Notes under the pieces: model-generated | Told to the model about the DNA's origin: nothing | The model's input: the letters and a program-made list of their open reading frames with translations, nothing else | The model's database searches: none | Part shown: positions 26,376 through 34,872 of the stretch, in pieces | Numbering within the stretch: position 1 is the first letter of the stretch | Layout: every line of letters starts with the position of its first letter | Made by a program: the position numbers and the translations under genes | From: Rhodoferax_B sp049316285 | Lineage (GTDB): Bacteria; Pseudomonadota; Gammaproteobacteria; Burkholderiales; Burkholderiaceae_C | Assembly: GCF_049316285.1 (NCBI RefSeq) | Contig: NZ_JBMOXA010000001.1 | Span: forward strand, 62,001 to 126,000 | DNA: 64,000 nt | Reading direction: 5' to 3'

Positions 26376-26408
26376 AAGCGCGGTCTACCCACCGCGCTTT
26401 TTGTTTTT
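26376..26408 (+). terminator. Intrinsic terminator in the thrS leader (attenuator)
   Basis: Stem AAGCGCGGT (26376-26384) with ACCGCGCTT (26391-26399), loop CTACCC, followed by TTTTTGTTTTT. It lies between the only plausible promoter region and the thrS start at 26435. No plus-strand gene precedes it for over 870 bp, so it must act on the thrS transcript itself. GCGCGG within the 5' arm can pair instead with CCGCGC at 26337-26342. Confidence 0.75.
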
Positions 26409-26434
26409 GCGCTCCCCACTTTTCCTATTCGATC

Positions 26435-28342
26435 ATGATTCAAATTACGCTTCCTGACGGTTCCAAACGTGACTATCCAGGGCCTGTGACGGTGGCCGAG
26501 GTCGCCGCATCCATTGGCGCCGGCTTGGCTAAGGCCGCCTTGGCAGGAAAGGTTGATGGCAGGGTGGTGGACACCAGCTTTCAAATCCAAAAAGACAGCC
26601 AGTTGTCTATCGTCACGGCGAAAGATGCCGATGGCTTGGAAGTAATCCGTCACTCCACGGCCCACCTATTGGCCTACGCGGTGAAGGAGTTGTTTCCAGA
26701 TGCACAGGTCACCATAGGCCCGGTCATCGAAAACGGCTTCTTCTACGACTTTGCTTACAAGCGCCCATTCACGCCGGAAGACCTGGTCGCGATTGAGAAG
26801 CGTATGAGCGAGCTGGCCGCGAAAGACGAGCCCGTGGTGCGCCGTGTGTTGCCGCGTGACGAGGCGGTGGCTTATTTCAAGGGCCTGGGAGAGCACTACA
26901 AGGCGGAGATCATCGCCAGTATTCCGAGCAACGAAGATGTTTCCTTGTACCGCGAAGGTGCGTTCGAAGATTTGTGCCGTGGCCCGCACGTGCCCAGCAC
27001 GGGCAAGCTGAAATTCTTCAAGCTAATGAAGCTGGCCGGTGCTTACTGGCGCGGTGACCACAACAACGAGATGCTGCAGCGTGTCTATGGCACGGCCTGG
27101 GCGACCAAGGACGAGCTGCAAAACTACCTGACGCAACTGGAAGAGGCCGAAAAACGCGACCACCGCAAGCTGGGTCGCGAACTCGATCTGTTTCACATTG
27201 ACGACCATGCGCCCGGCCTGGTGTTTTGGCACCCCAAGGGCTGGACGGTGTGGCAAGGTGTTGAGCAATACATGCGCCAGGTATACCGCGACAACGGCTA
27301 CCAGGAGGTCAAAGGTCCGCAGGTGATCGACAAAACGCTGTGGGAAAAGACGGGGCACTGGGATAAGTACCGCGAGAACATGTTCACGACGGAGTCGGAG
27401 AAGCGCGAGTACGCCCTGAAGCCGATGAACTGCCCTGGCCACATCCTGATCTTCAAGCAAGGCATCAAGAGCTACCGTGATCTGCCGCTGCGCTACGGTG
27501 AGTTTGGTCAATGTCACCGCAATGAGCCTTCGGGCGGCTTGCACGGCATCATGCGTGTGCGCGGTTTTACCCAGGATGACGGCCACATCTTTTGCACCGA
27601 AGACCAGATCCTGCAAGAGTGCGTGGATTACACGGCCCTCCTGCAGAAGGTCTACACCGACTTCGGTTTCCAGAACATCATCTACAAGGTGGCCACGCGC
27701 CCCGAGAAGCGTATCGGTTCCGACGAGGTGTGGGACAAGGCTGAGCACGCCTTGATGGAAAGCCTGCGGGCTTCCGGCTGTGAGTTCGAGATCGCTCCGG
27801 GCGACGGTGCCTTCTATGGCCCGAAGATCGAATACACGCTGAAGGATGCCATTGGCCGTCAATGGCAGTGCGGCACGATGCAGGTTGATTTCTCGATGCC
27901 AGAACGGCTTGATGCGGAGTATGTCGGTGAAGATGGCGCTCGCCATCGCCCGGTGATGCTGCACCGTGCGATTGTCGGCAGCCTGGAGCGCTTCATCGGG
28001 ATCTTGATCGAAGAGCACGCTGGCGCACTGCCAACGTGGCTTGCACCAACGCAGGTGGCCATACTCAACATCACCGATTCCCAGAGCGAATACTGTCGCG
28101 AAATCGCCAAAATGCTGACGAATCAAGGGGTTAGAGTCCAGCTCGATCTGCGCAATGAAAAAATAACGCGTAAAATACGCGAGCACTCGATGCAGAAGCT
28201 GCCTTTTATCCTTGTGATTGGTGATAAGGAGAAGGAAGCAGGCGCCGTTGCTGTGCGTGCCCGAGGCAATCTTGATCTCGGTGTGATGTCGCTCCAGGAA
28301 TTCCAAGCCCGAATTGCCAGCGATATCACTTCCAAAGTGTAG
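26435..28342 (+). CDS. thrS: Threonyl-tRNA synthetase
   Basis: A 635-residue class II synthetase charging tRNA-Thr. Domains in order: TGS (1-62, MIQITLPDGSKRDYPGPVT), the editing domain with HSTAHLLAYAVKELFPDA (about 72-90), the catalytic core with zinc ligand Cys333 in MNCPGHILIFK, motif 2 around FGQCHRNEPSGGLHGIMR, motif 3 near LHRAIVGSLERFIGIL, and a C-terminal anticodon-binding domain. Full length. First gene of the translation operon. A leader with peptide and terminator suggests attenuation, not the E. coli mRNA-mimic autoregulation. Confidence 0.98.
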   Translation: MIQITLPDGSKRDYPGPVTVAEVAASIGAGLAKAALAGKVDGRVVDTSFQIQKDSQLSIVTAKDADGLEVIRHSTAHLLAYAVKELFPDAQVTIGPVIENGFFYDFAYKRPFTPEDLVAIEKRMSELAAKDEPVVRRVLPRDEAVAYFKGLGEHYKAEIIASIPSNEDVSLYREGAFEDLCRGPHVPSTGKLKFFKLMKLAGAYWRGDHNNEMLQRVYGTAWATKDELQNYLTQLEEAEKRDHRKLGRELDLFHIDDHAPGLVFWHPKGWTVWQGVEQYMRQVYRDNGYQEVKGPQVIDKTLWEKTGHWDKYRENMFTTESEKREYALKPMNCPGHILIFKQGIKSYRDLPLRYGEFGQCHRNEPSGGLHGIMRVRGFTQDDGHIFCTEDQILQECVDYTALLQKVYTDFGFQNIIYKVATRPEKRIGSDEVWDKAEHALMESLRASGCEFEIAPGDGAFYGPKIEYTLKDAIGRQWQCGTMQVDFSMPERLDAEYVGEDGARHRPVMLHRAIVGSLERFIGILIEEHAGALPTWLAPTQVAILNITDSQSEYCREIAKMLTNQGVRVQLDLRNEKITRKIREHSMQKLPFILVIGDKEKEAGAVAVRARGNLDLGVMSLQEFQARIASDITSKV

Positions 28343-28424
28343 TTCCCTGATCTGCCTTGGCCGCGCACGTCATCGGCGACGTTTGCCGCATTCGTTGCGG
28401 CCATTTATCAAAAGGACCCTAGCC

Positions 28425-29036
28425 ATCGCTACTGAATTTCGTGACCGTCGTCACCGTGAAGAACGTAAACACCGCCTGAACCGTGAAATCATGGCGCCGG
28501 AAGTTCGACTTTCTGGCCCTGACAATGAGCCCTTGGGCATAGTGAGCCTGATGGAGGCACTACGCCTGGCCGGTGAATACGACGTTGACCTGGTGGAAAT
28601 CGTTGCAACCGCCAACCCTCCTGTTTGCCGCCTCATGGATTACGGCAAATTCAAGTATCAGGAGCAAAAGCGCGCTGCCGACGCCAAGGCCAAGCAGACG
28701 GTCATCGAAATCAAGGAAGTGAAATTCCGGCCTGGTACCGATGACGGCGATTACAATATCAAGATGCGCAATATCCGGCGCTTCTTGGCAGAAGGCGACA
28801 AATGCAAGATCACCTTGCGTTTTCGCGGTCGAGAGATCACCCACCAGGAAATTGGCATGGCGCTGTTGCAGCGTATTCGCAATGACCTGCAGGATTTGAT
28901 CGTGGTTGAGCAGTTTCCTAAGCTTGAAGGGCGCCAGATGATCATGATGATCGCCCCCGGCAAGAAGAAACCCGGCAAACCGGCAGCCCCTGAGGCCTCT
29001 GCCGCGGCACCGGCGGCCCAACCTTCTGCTTCCTGA
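28425..29036 (+). CDS. infC: Translation initiation factor IF-3
   Basis: 203 residues starting at a rare AUC codon (28425), preceded by AAAGGA 8 bases upstream. No ATG, GTG or TTG fits before the conserved IATEFRDRRHREERKHRLNR. A non-AUG start lets IF-3, which discriminates against such codons, repress its own synthesis, as shown for E. coli infC (AUU). The N-domain, lysine-rich linker and C-domain (KMRNIRRFLAEGDKCKITLR) are complete. An extra Ala/Pro tail (about 22 residues) follows. Confidence 0.96.
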   Translation: MATEFRDRRHREERKHRLNREIMAPEVRLSGPDNEPLGIVSLMEALRLAGEYDVDLVEIVATANPPVCRLMDYGKFKYQEQKRAADAKAKQTVIEIKEVKFRPGTDDGDYNIKMRNIRRFLAEGDKCKITLRFRGREITHQEIGMALLQRIRNDLQDLIVVEQFPKLEGRQMIMMIAPGKKKPGKPAAPEASAAAPAAQPSAS

Positions 29037-29086
29037 AAATTTGAATTCGGCTAAACCTGTGCCTTGTGCATGGGCAAGCTGATGAT

Positions 29087-29155
29087 GGCTGGCTTTTGCC
29101 AGCCGTCTTGATGGCGGGAAACTGCCTTCAAAAATGGCGCAGTGAAATGCGCCAT
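29087..29155 (+). promoter_or_regulatory. Structured rpmI leader (candidate L20 autoregulation site)
   Basis: Three adjacent hairpins in the 193-bp infC-rpmI gap: GGCTGGC-TTTT-GCCAGCC (29087-29104); GGCGG-GAAA-CTGCC with a GNRA tetraloop (29113-29126); and ATGGCGCA-GTGAAA-TGCGCCAT (29134-29155). In E. coli, ribosomal protein L20 represses rpmI-rplT by binding mRNA in the equivalent place. Homology of this structure is inferred from position only. Confidence 0.4.
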
Positions 29156-29229
29156 AAGAAGTGGCTCGGGGCCAACAAGTCTGGGATCGGTTCTCAGCGC
29201 CTCACGAGCACAACAAAAGGAGCATGAAC

Positions 29230-29433
29230 ATGCCCAAAATGAAGACCAAGAGCAGCGCGAAAAAGCGTTTCCGCGTCCGTCCAGGTGGCACCGTCAAGCG
29301 CGGTCAAGCCTTCAAGCGTCACATTTTGACGAAGAAGACCACCAAAAATAAACGCCAGTTGCGTGGTGCTGTCACTGTGCATGAGACCAATATGGGTCAC
29401 ATGGCGCAGATGTTGCCCGGCCGTGGCATTTAA
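29230..29433 (+). CDS. rpmI: 50S ribosomal protein L35
   Basis: 67 residues, MPKMKTKSSAKKRFRVRPGG, the full L35 sequence. ATG 29230 lies 7 bases after AAAGGAG; the ATG at 29224 is too close to it. Rich in Lys and Arg. Follows infC and is 25 bp before rplT. Confidence 0.97.
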   Translation: MPKMKTKSSAKKRFRVRPGGTVKRGQAFKRHILTKKTTKNKRQLRGAVTVHETNMGHMAQMLPGRGI

Positions 29434-29458
29434 TTAACGACGAACAAGGAGTACACAC

Positions 29459-29818
29459 ATGCCTCGCGTCAAACGTGGTGTAACGGCTCGCGCCCGACAC
29501 AAAAAAGTTCTCGCCCTCGCTAAGGGTTTCCGCGGTCGCCGTGGTAATGTTTTCCGTATCGCCAAACAGGCGGTAATGAAGGCTGGGCAATATGCCTACC
29601 GCGATCGTCGCAACAAGAAGCGCGTTTTCCGTCAACTGTGGATCGCCCGTATCAACGCCGCTGCGCGTGAATGCGGCCTGACCTACAGCCAATTTGCCAA
29701 CGGCCTGAAAAAGGCTGCGATCGAGATCGACCGTAAGGTTCTGTCCGACATCGCTGTGCATGACAAGGCTGCTTTTGCCAGCATCGTGGAACAAGTTAAG
29801 GCCAAGCTGGCTGCTTGA
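29459..29818 (+). CDS. rplT: 50S ribosomal protein L20
   Basis: 119 residues, MPRVKRGVTARARHKKVLALAK, complete L20. AAGGAG is 7 bases upstream. It is needed early in 50S assembly and is the known repressor of the rpmI-rplT pair in enterobacteria. Confidence 0.98.
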   Translation: MPRVKRGVTARARHKKVLALAKGFRGRRGNVFRIAKQAVMKAGQYAYRDRRNKKRVFRQLWIARINAAARECGLTYSQFANGLKKAAIEIDRKVLSDIAVHDKAAFASIVEQVKAKLAA

Positions 29819-29867
29819 ACTTCACGACGGATGCCATCGTCTTGATGGCGTCTTGTGAAAATATGAC

Positions 29868-29968
29868 AAGGGCTAGGGCTTCATAGGCGCTAGCCCTTTG
29901 TCATTCCATTTACAGATCAATCGTGGCTGCCAAAGCGGCCATCCACACGGTTGATCTGTAAGTGGAAT
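29868..29968 (+). promoter_or_regulatory. Structured pheS leader
   Basis: The 168-bp rplT-pheS gap holds two strong elements. First, hairpin AAGGGCTAG (29868-29876)/CTAGCCCTT (29890-29898), followed by TTG only. Second, an 18-bp stem ATTCCATTTACAGATCAA (29903-29920) with 29951-29968, complete if one G-U pair is allowed. It encloses TGGCTGC-CAAA-GCGGCCA (29923-29941 area). The 3' arm ends 6 bases before the pheS ribosome site. No phenylalanine-rich leader peptide is visible. Confidence 0.55.
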
Positions 29969-29986
29969 CATTCCTTAGAGGGTTTT

Positions 29987-31039
29987 ATGAACGAGTTGGA
30001 TGCAATCGTTGCCGCAGCAGTGACAGGTTTCTCTGAGGCCGCTACGCCTGCCGACCTGGAGAACACCAAGGCCCAGTTTCTGGGCAAGTCAGGCCGCATC
30101 ACGGAGTTGATGAAGGGCATGGCGGCACTCAGCGTGGAAGAAAAAAAATCTCGCGGTGCTGCCATCAACCTGGCGAAACAAGCAATTGAGGCGGCGCTCA
30201 ACGCGCGTCGCCAAGCGCTGGCCGATGCCGAACTGGACGCGCAACTCAAAGCCGAAGCATTGGATGTGACTTTGCCCGGCCGTCAGCGTGCTCAAGGTGG
30301 CCTGCACCCGGTGTCTCTCACGCTGGAGCGGATCGAGGCGATCTTCGGCTCCATGGGGTTCGAAGTGGCGCAAGGCCCTGAGATTGAAACCGACTGGTTC
30401 AACTTCACCGCGCTCAACACGCCCGAAGACCATCCAGCCCGTTCCATGCACGACACGTTCTACGTCGAAGGTGGCACCAGTGCAGCGCCCAATCTGCTGC
30501 GCACCCACACCAGCCCGATGCAGATTCGTCACGCCGTGCAACATGTGAAGCGTCATCGCGCGCGCTTGGATGCGGGCCAGGACATGCCGGAGATTCGCGT
30601 GATCGCACCAGGTCGCACCTACCGTGTCGACAGCGATGCCACCCATTCCCCCATGTTCCACCAGTGTGAAGGCTTGTGGATTGGTGAGAACGTTTCGTTC
30701 AAGGATTTGAAGGTGGTGTTCACCGACTTCTGTCGTACCTTCTTCGAGTCAGACGACTTGGTGCTGCGCTTCCGGCCGAGTTTCTTTCCGTTTACCGAAC
30801 CCAGCGCCGAAATCGACATTCAATTCCAAAGTGGCCCTCTGGCAGGCCGTTGGCTTGAAGTGGCAGGTTCCGGCCAGGTGCATCCGAACGTGGTGCGCAA
30901 CATGGGGCTGGATCCGGAGAAGTACGTTGGTTTCGCCTTTGGCATGGGGCCAGACCGGCTCACGATGCTGCGATATGGCGTCAACGACCTGCGGCTGTTC
31001 TTCGACGGCGACCTGCGTTTCCTGTCGCAGTTTCAGTGA
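29987..31039 (+). CDS. pheS: Phenylalanyl-tRNA synthetase alpha subunit
   Basis: 350 residues; ATG 29987 follows AGAGGG. The N-terminal coiled coil (about 1-85) binds tRNA. The catalytic class II core shows motif 2 (RVDSDATHSPMFHQCEGLWI) and motif 3 (GFAFGMGPDRLTMLRYGVND). It forms an alpha2-beta2 enzyme with PheT, encoded 107 bp downstream. Confidence 0.98.
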   Translation: MNELDAIVAAAVTGFSEAATPADLENTKAQFLGKSGRITELMKGMAALSVEEKKSRGAAINLAKQAIEAALNARRQALADAELDAQLKAEALDVTLPGRQRAQGGLHPVSLTLERIEAIFGSMGFEVAQGPEIETDWFNFTALNTPEDHPARSMHDTFYVEGGTSAAPNLLRTHTSPMQIRHAVQHVKRHRARLDAGQDMPEIRVIAPGRTYRVDSDATHSPMFHQCEGLWIGENVSFKDLKVVFTDFCRTFFESDDLVLRFRPSFFPFTEPSAEIDIQFQSGPLAGRWLEVAGSGQVHPNVVRNMGLDPEKYVGFAFGMGPDRLTMLRYGVNDLRLFFDGDLRFLSQFQ

Positions 31040-31146
31040 CCGTCGCGGCCAATTAATATTTCACGCAGCAGGCGGTTCGTCAGGATTACCACTCACGATC
31101 ACCGTCTGCTCCTCTCCCGTATTTCGCGCAAGCAAAGAAGCACCAC

Positions 31147-33585
31147 ATGCAATTCCCCGAATCTTGGCTCAGAGAATTCTGCAACCCTCCGTTGAGCACC
31201 CAGCAACTCGCCGACGTGTTGACCATGGCTGGCCTGGAAGTGGAAGAACTTCAGCCTGTGGCGCCGCCCTTTACCAAGATTGTGGTGGGCGAGATCAAAG
31301 AAGCGGTACAGCACCCCAACGCCGACCGCTTGCGTGTGTGTCAAGTGGACGCAGGGCAAGGCGAGCTGCTCAACATCGTCTGCGGTGCGCCAAATGCGCG
31401 TGTCGGCATTCGTGTGCCGGTGGCTTTGGTTGGTGCTGAGTTGCCGCCCGGTGAAGACGGCAAGCCGTTCCTCATCAAGGTCGGCAAGCTGCGCGGTGTG
31501 GAAAGCCAAGGGATGTTGTGTTCGGCCCGCGAACTCAAGTTGTCTGAGGACCATGGCGGTTTGTTGGAGCTGGCCGCGGATGCACCGATTGGCCAGGACA
31601 TCCGTACGCATTTGCTGCTGGACGACACGTTATTCACTCTCAAGCTCACGCCCAACCTGGCGCACTGTCTTAGTGTCTACGGCGTGGCGCGTGAAGTCGC
31701 TGCACTCACTGGCGCAGCGTTGCTGCAGCCCGAGTTTCCTGCCGTTGCCGTGCAACATCAGGACAAACTCGCTGTGAAAATCAGCGCGCCCGACCTGTGC
31801 GGCCGCTTTTCCGGTCGCGTGGTGCGCAATGTCAACACCAAAGCCGCCATACCGCAGTGGATGGTCGATCGTTTGGCCCGTTGTGGTCAGCGCAGCGTGA
31901 GCCCCTTGGTCGATATTTCGAACTATGTGATGTTCGAGTTGGGTCGTCCTTCGCACATCTTCGACCTCGAGAAAATCCACGGTGGTTTGGATGTGCGCTG
32001 GGGCCGCGCGGGCGAACAGCTCAAGCTGCTGAACGGCAATACCATCACGGTGGATGAGCAGGTCGGTGTGATTGCCGACGAGCAGCAGGTTGAGTCACTG
32101 GCCGGCATCATGGGCGGCGACTCCACAGCCGTGTCCGACGATACCCGTCACGTTTACGTTGAAGCCGCTTTCTGGTGGCCGCGTGCGGTGGCTGGCCGCT
32201 CGCGCCGCTTCAATTTTTCGACCGATGCGGGTCACCGCTTTGAGCGTGGCGTGGATCCGGCGCAAACCGTCGAACACATCGAGCGCATCACGCAACTGAT
32301 CCAGCAGATCTGTGGCGGCGAAGCCGGCCCGATTGACGATGTGCAGACCGCCATGCCTGCCGCCAAGCAGGTCACCCTGCGTGTGGCGCGTGCCGCCAAG
32401 GTCATTGGCATGCCTTTGACACAAGCCCAGTGTGCCGACGCTCTCAAGCGCCTGGGCCTGCCCGTGGCCGAGAGTGAAGGGCTGATCACGGTCACGCCGC
32501 CGAGCTACCGTTTTGACCTCAACATCGAAGAAGACCTGATCGAAGAGGTGGTGCGGGTATTGGGCTACAACCAATTGCCCACCACGCCACCACTGGCGCC
32601 CATCACCCCGAAGTTGCGCGCGGAAGCCGAACGCAACCCGTTCGCCGTGCGTCGCAGCTTGGCGGGCATGGGTTACCAGGAAACCATCAACTTCAGCTTT
32701 GTGGACGAGCGCTGGGAGCATGAGTTGGCGGGCAACGCTAACCCCATCAAGCTGCTGAACCCTATCGCCAGCCAAATGAGTGTGATGCGCTCGTCGTTGC
32801 TCGGTTCGTTGCTGCAGGTGCTGAAGTTCAACCTCGACCGCAAGGCCGACCGCGTGCGTGTGTTTGAACTAGGTCGCGTGTTCCTGCGCGACGGCAGCGT
32901 TGAAAACACCGACACCACGGTGGCCGGTTTTGATCAGCCTATGCGCCTGGCCGGTGTGAGCTACGGACCAGTCGATGGGCTGCAGTGGGGCCGCAAAGAG
33001 CAAGCTGGCGATTTCTATGACGTGAAGGGTGACATCGAAGCCTTGCTGCTGCCTTTGAAAGCGAGGTTCGAGGCCGCAGAACACCCCGCGATGCACCCAG
33101 GCCGTTGCGCACGTGTATTGCTCGGTGACCGCGCCATTGGTTTTGTGGGTGAACTACATCCCAAGTGGCGCCAAAGCCAAGGCCTGACCCAGGCGCCTAT
33201 CTTGTTTGAGCTGGAGTTGGACGCTGTGTTGCAACGCCCCGTGCCCGAGTTCAAGCCGGTGTTGAAGCACCAGGCGGTGGAGCGTGATATTGCGGTGGTG
33301 GTGGCTGATAACGTCACCCACGCTGCGCTGATGGCGGCTGTACATGCAGCTCCCACGGCCGGCTTGTTGCGCCATGCGGTGCTGTTCGACGTCTACCGCG
33401 CCAAGCTGGTCAAGGGCGCAACCCAGCCGGTCTCGGGTGGCTTGAATGAGGGCGAGAAGAGTTTGGCGGTACGTTTGACGCTGAACAGCGACGAAGGTAG
33501 CTTGACCGATGCGCAGATTGACGCTGCGGTACAAGCCGTGTTTGATCAGTTGACCAGCAGCCTGGCCGCCCGCGTTCGCGCCTAA
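31147..33585 (+). CDS. pheT: Phenylalanyl-tRNA synthetase beta subunit
   Basis: 812 residues, the usual bacterial length. Starts MQFPESWLREFCNPPLSTQQLADVL-like; then a tRNA-binding EMAP-type domain (about 40-150), B3/B4 editing domain, B5 (about 400-475), the catalytic-like core and a C-terminal anticodon-binding (FDX-ACB) domain ending near residue 812. Editing removes Tyr-tRNA-Phe. Partner of PheS. Confidence 0.98.
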   Translation: MQFPESWLREFCNPPLSTQQLADVLTMAGLEVEELQPVAPPFTKIVVGEIKEAVQHPNADRLRVCQVDAGQGELLNIVCGAPNARVGIRVPVALVGAELPPGEDGKPFLIKVGKLRGVESQGMLCSARELKLSEDHGGLLELAADAPIGQDIRTHLLLDDTLFTLKLTPNLAHCLSVYGVAREVAALTGAALLQPEFPAVAVQHQDKLAVKISAPDLCGRFSGRVVRNVNTKAAIPQWMVDRLARCGQRSVSPLVDISNYVMFELGRPSHIFDLEKIHGGLDVRWGRAGEQLKLLNGNTITVDEQVGVIADEQQVESLAGIMGGDSTAVSDDTRHVYVEAAFWWPRAVAGRSRRFNFSTDAGHRFERGVDPAQTVEHIERITQLIQQICGGEAGPIDDVQTAMPAAKQVTLRVARAAKVIGMPLTQAQCADALKRLGLPVAESEGLITVTPPSYRFDLNIEEDLIEEVVRVLGYNQLPTTPPLAPITPKLRAEAERNPFAVRRSLAGMGYQETINFSFVDERWEHELAGNANPIKLLNPIASQMSVMRSSLLGSLLQVLKFNLDRKADRVRVFELGRVFLRDGSVENTDTTVAGFDQPMRLAGVSYGPVDGLQWGRKEQAGDFYDVKGDIEALLLPLKARFEAAEHPAMHPGRCARVLLGDRAIGFVGELHPKWRQSQGLTQAPILFELELDAVLQRPVPEFKPVLKHQAVERDIAVVVADNVTHAALMAAVHAAPTAGLLRHAVLFDVYRAKLVKGATQPVSGGLNEGEKSLAVRLTLNSDEGSLTDAQIDAAVQAVFDQLTSSLAARVRA

Positions 33586-33647
33586 GCCCTGCGCATCAAG
33601 CTCAAAGGGTCTAGTACAGTCACCCCACTTCAGTAGCAGGAAACATT

Positions 33648-33965
33648 GTGGAAATTACGGTAGAAAGCCTGGAGACGCCCGCGCTCACCAAAGCGCAGTT
33701 GGCAGATTTGCTGTTCGAACAGATTGGCCTCAACAAGCGTGAGTCCAAAGACATGGTCGACGCATTTTTTGACCTCATCACGGCCAGTCTGGTCGAGGGA
33801 ACGGACGTCAAGATCTCCGGCTTCGGTAACTTCCAGATTCGCGTGAAAGCGCCGCGCCCAGGGCGCAACCCGCGCACGGGAGAGTCCATTCCTATCGAAG
33901 CGCGTCGCGTGGTGACGTTCCACGCCAGCCACAAGCTGAAGGAACAAATTCAAGGCGGTGCTTGA
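33648..33965 (+). CDS. ihfA: Integration host factor alpha subunit
   Basis: 105 residues from a GTG start with AGCAGGAAA upstream. Contains the IHF/HU DNA-bending arm (GFGNFQIRVKAPRPGRNPRTGE) with the proline that intercalates in the minor groove, and LTKAQLADLLFEQIGLNKRE. Slightly longer at the N-terminus than E. coli IhfA. Follows pheT by 62 bp as in enterobacteria. Confidence 0.97.
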   Translation: MEITVESLETPALTKAQLADLLFEQIGLNKRESKDMVDAFFDLITASLVEGTDVKISGFGNFQIRVKAPRPGRNPRTGESIPIEARRVVTFHASHKLKEQIQGGA

Positions 33966-34032
33966 GTTCGCTTTGCGCCTTTGGCTCACTTGGAGTAACC
34001 TCGTAGGTTCCGCCAAGAAAACATTGATTTGA

Positions 34033-34500
34033 ATGGGAAATTTTCTCCCGCCTATCCCGGCCAAACGCTACTTCACCATTGGGGAAGTGGGTGACCTTTG
34101 TGGTGTGAAGCCGCATGTGCTTAGGTACTGGGAGCAGGAATTCGCCCAGTTGCGCCCGATGAAACGACGCGGCAATCGGCGCTACTACCAGCACCACGAA
34201 GTGCTGATGATTCGCCGCATACGCGACCTGCTTTACGACCAAGGTTTCACCATCAGCGGCGCGCGCAACAAACTGCAGGAGTTTGTGCAAGACGAGCGCG
34301 AACGTCGCCGTGTCGAAGACGAAGTCGAGCTGGTGGAAGACACCGAGTTTCTGGAAGAGGATGAGGTATCCATGGGTGACATGGCCGCCAGCGAATCCAT
34401 GCTTGCCATGCAAAAGGCGATTGAAGCGGGTGACGATCCCATGCCTTGGATTCGACGCGAGTTGGCAGAAATTCGTGCCCTTCTCGCCGAAGACTACTAA
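34033..34500 (+). CDS. MerR-family transcriptional regulator
   Basis: 155 residues. N-terminal winged helix (YFTIGEVGDLCGVKPHVLRY, WEQEFAQLRPMKRRGNRRYY), followed by a helical region with an acidic stretch (ERRRVEDEVELVEDTEFLEED). The C-terminal part lacks the cysteines of metal-sensing MerR proteins. This gene between ihfA and tRNA-Pro is conserved in Burkholderiales but its target is unknown. Confidence 0.9.
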   Translation: MGNFLPPIPAKRYFTIGEVGDLCGVKPHVLRYWEQEFAQLRPMKRRGNRRYYQHHEVLMIRRIRDLLYDQGFTISGARNKLQEFVQDERERRRVEDEVELVEDTEFLEEDEVSMGDMAASESMLAMQKAIEAGDDPMPWIRRELAEIRALLAEDY

Positions 34501-34527
34501 GTATCAGGTTATACTTGAGGGCTAGAT

Positions 34528-34604
34528 CGGTGTGTGGCGCAGCCTGGTAGCGCACTTGCATGGGGTGCAAGGGGTCGAAGGTTCGAATCCTTTCACACCG
34601 ACCA
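34528..34604 (+). tRNA. tRNA-Pro (GGG anticodon)
   Basis: 77 bases including encoded CCA. Acceptor CGGTGTG/CACACCG, anticodon stem CTTGC/GCAAG with loop ATGGGGT (anticodon GGG), T loop TTCGAAT. Discriminator A. Lies 27 bp after the MerR gene and is probably transcribed with or just after it. Confidence 0.96.
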
Positions 34605-34611
34605 AATTTAT

Positions 34612-34647
34612 AAAAGGGTTAGCTCTGAAAAGGGCTAGCCCTTTTTT
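34612..34647 (+). terminator. Terminator after tRNA-Pro
   Basis: Stem AAAAGGGTTAGC (34612-34623) with GCTAGCCCTTTT (34634-34645), one G-U pair, followed by T. It closes the long translation operon and its tRNA. Confidence 0.85.
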
Positions 34648-34872
34648 CATTTCCGCCACGTGAACTTGGTTGTGGCAGGCAGCCATGCGTCATGCGCGAT
34701 CCGGCTCTCGGGCCTGTGCCGCAATGAAGCTCGGCGCGTTCTGCTGCACCTTCTCCCTATCTCTGCGGTCGTGCACGGAGCAACTATCGATATGAAAACA
34801 TAGCGCTACGCGTTCGCCCGGCAGGTTTCAGAATTCGCTGCAAGACCTTTTCAGCGACATTCGCCAACCGCC

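Noticed and set aside
27023..28306. 427-codon frame antisense to thrS
   Set aside because: Same cause; thrS motifs are continuous on the other strand.
29846..29887. Short frame before pheS as a pheM-type leader peptide
   Set aside because: MASCENMTRARAS contains no phenylalanine, so classic Phe attenuation is not supported.
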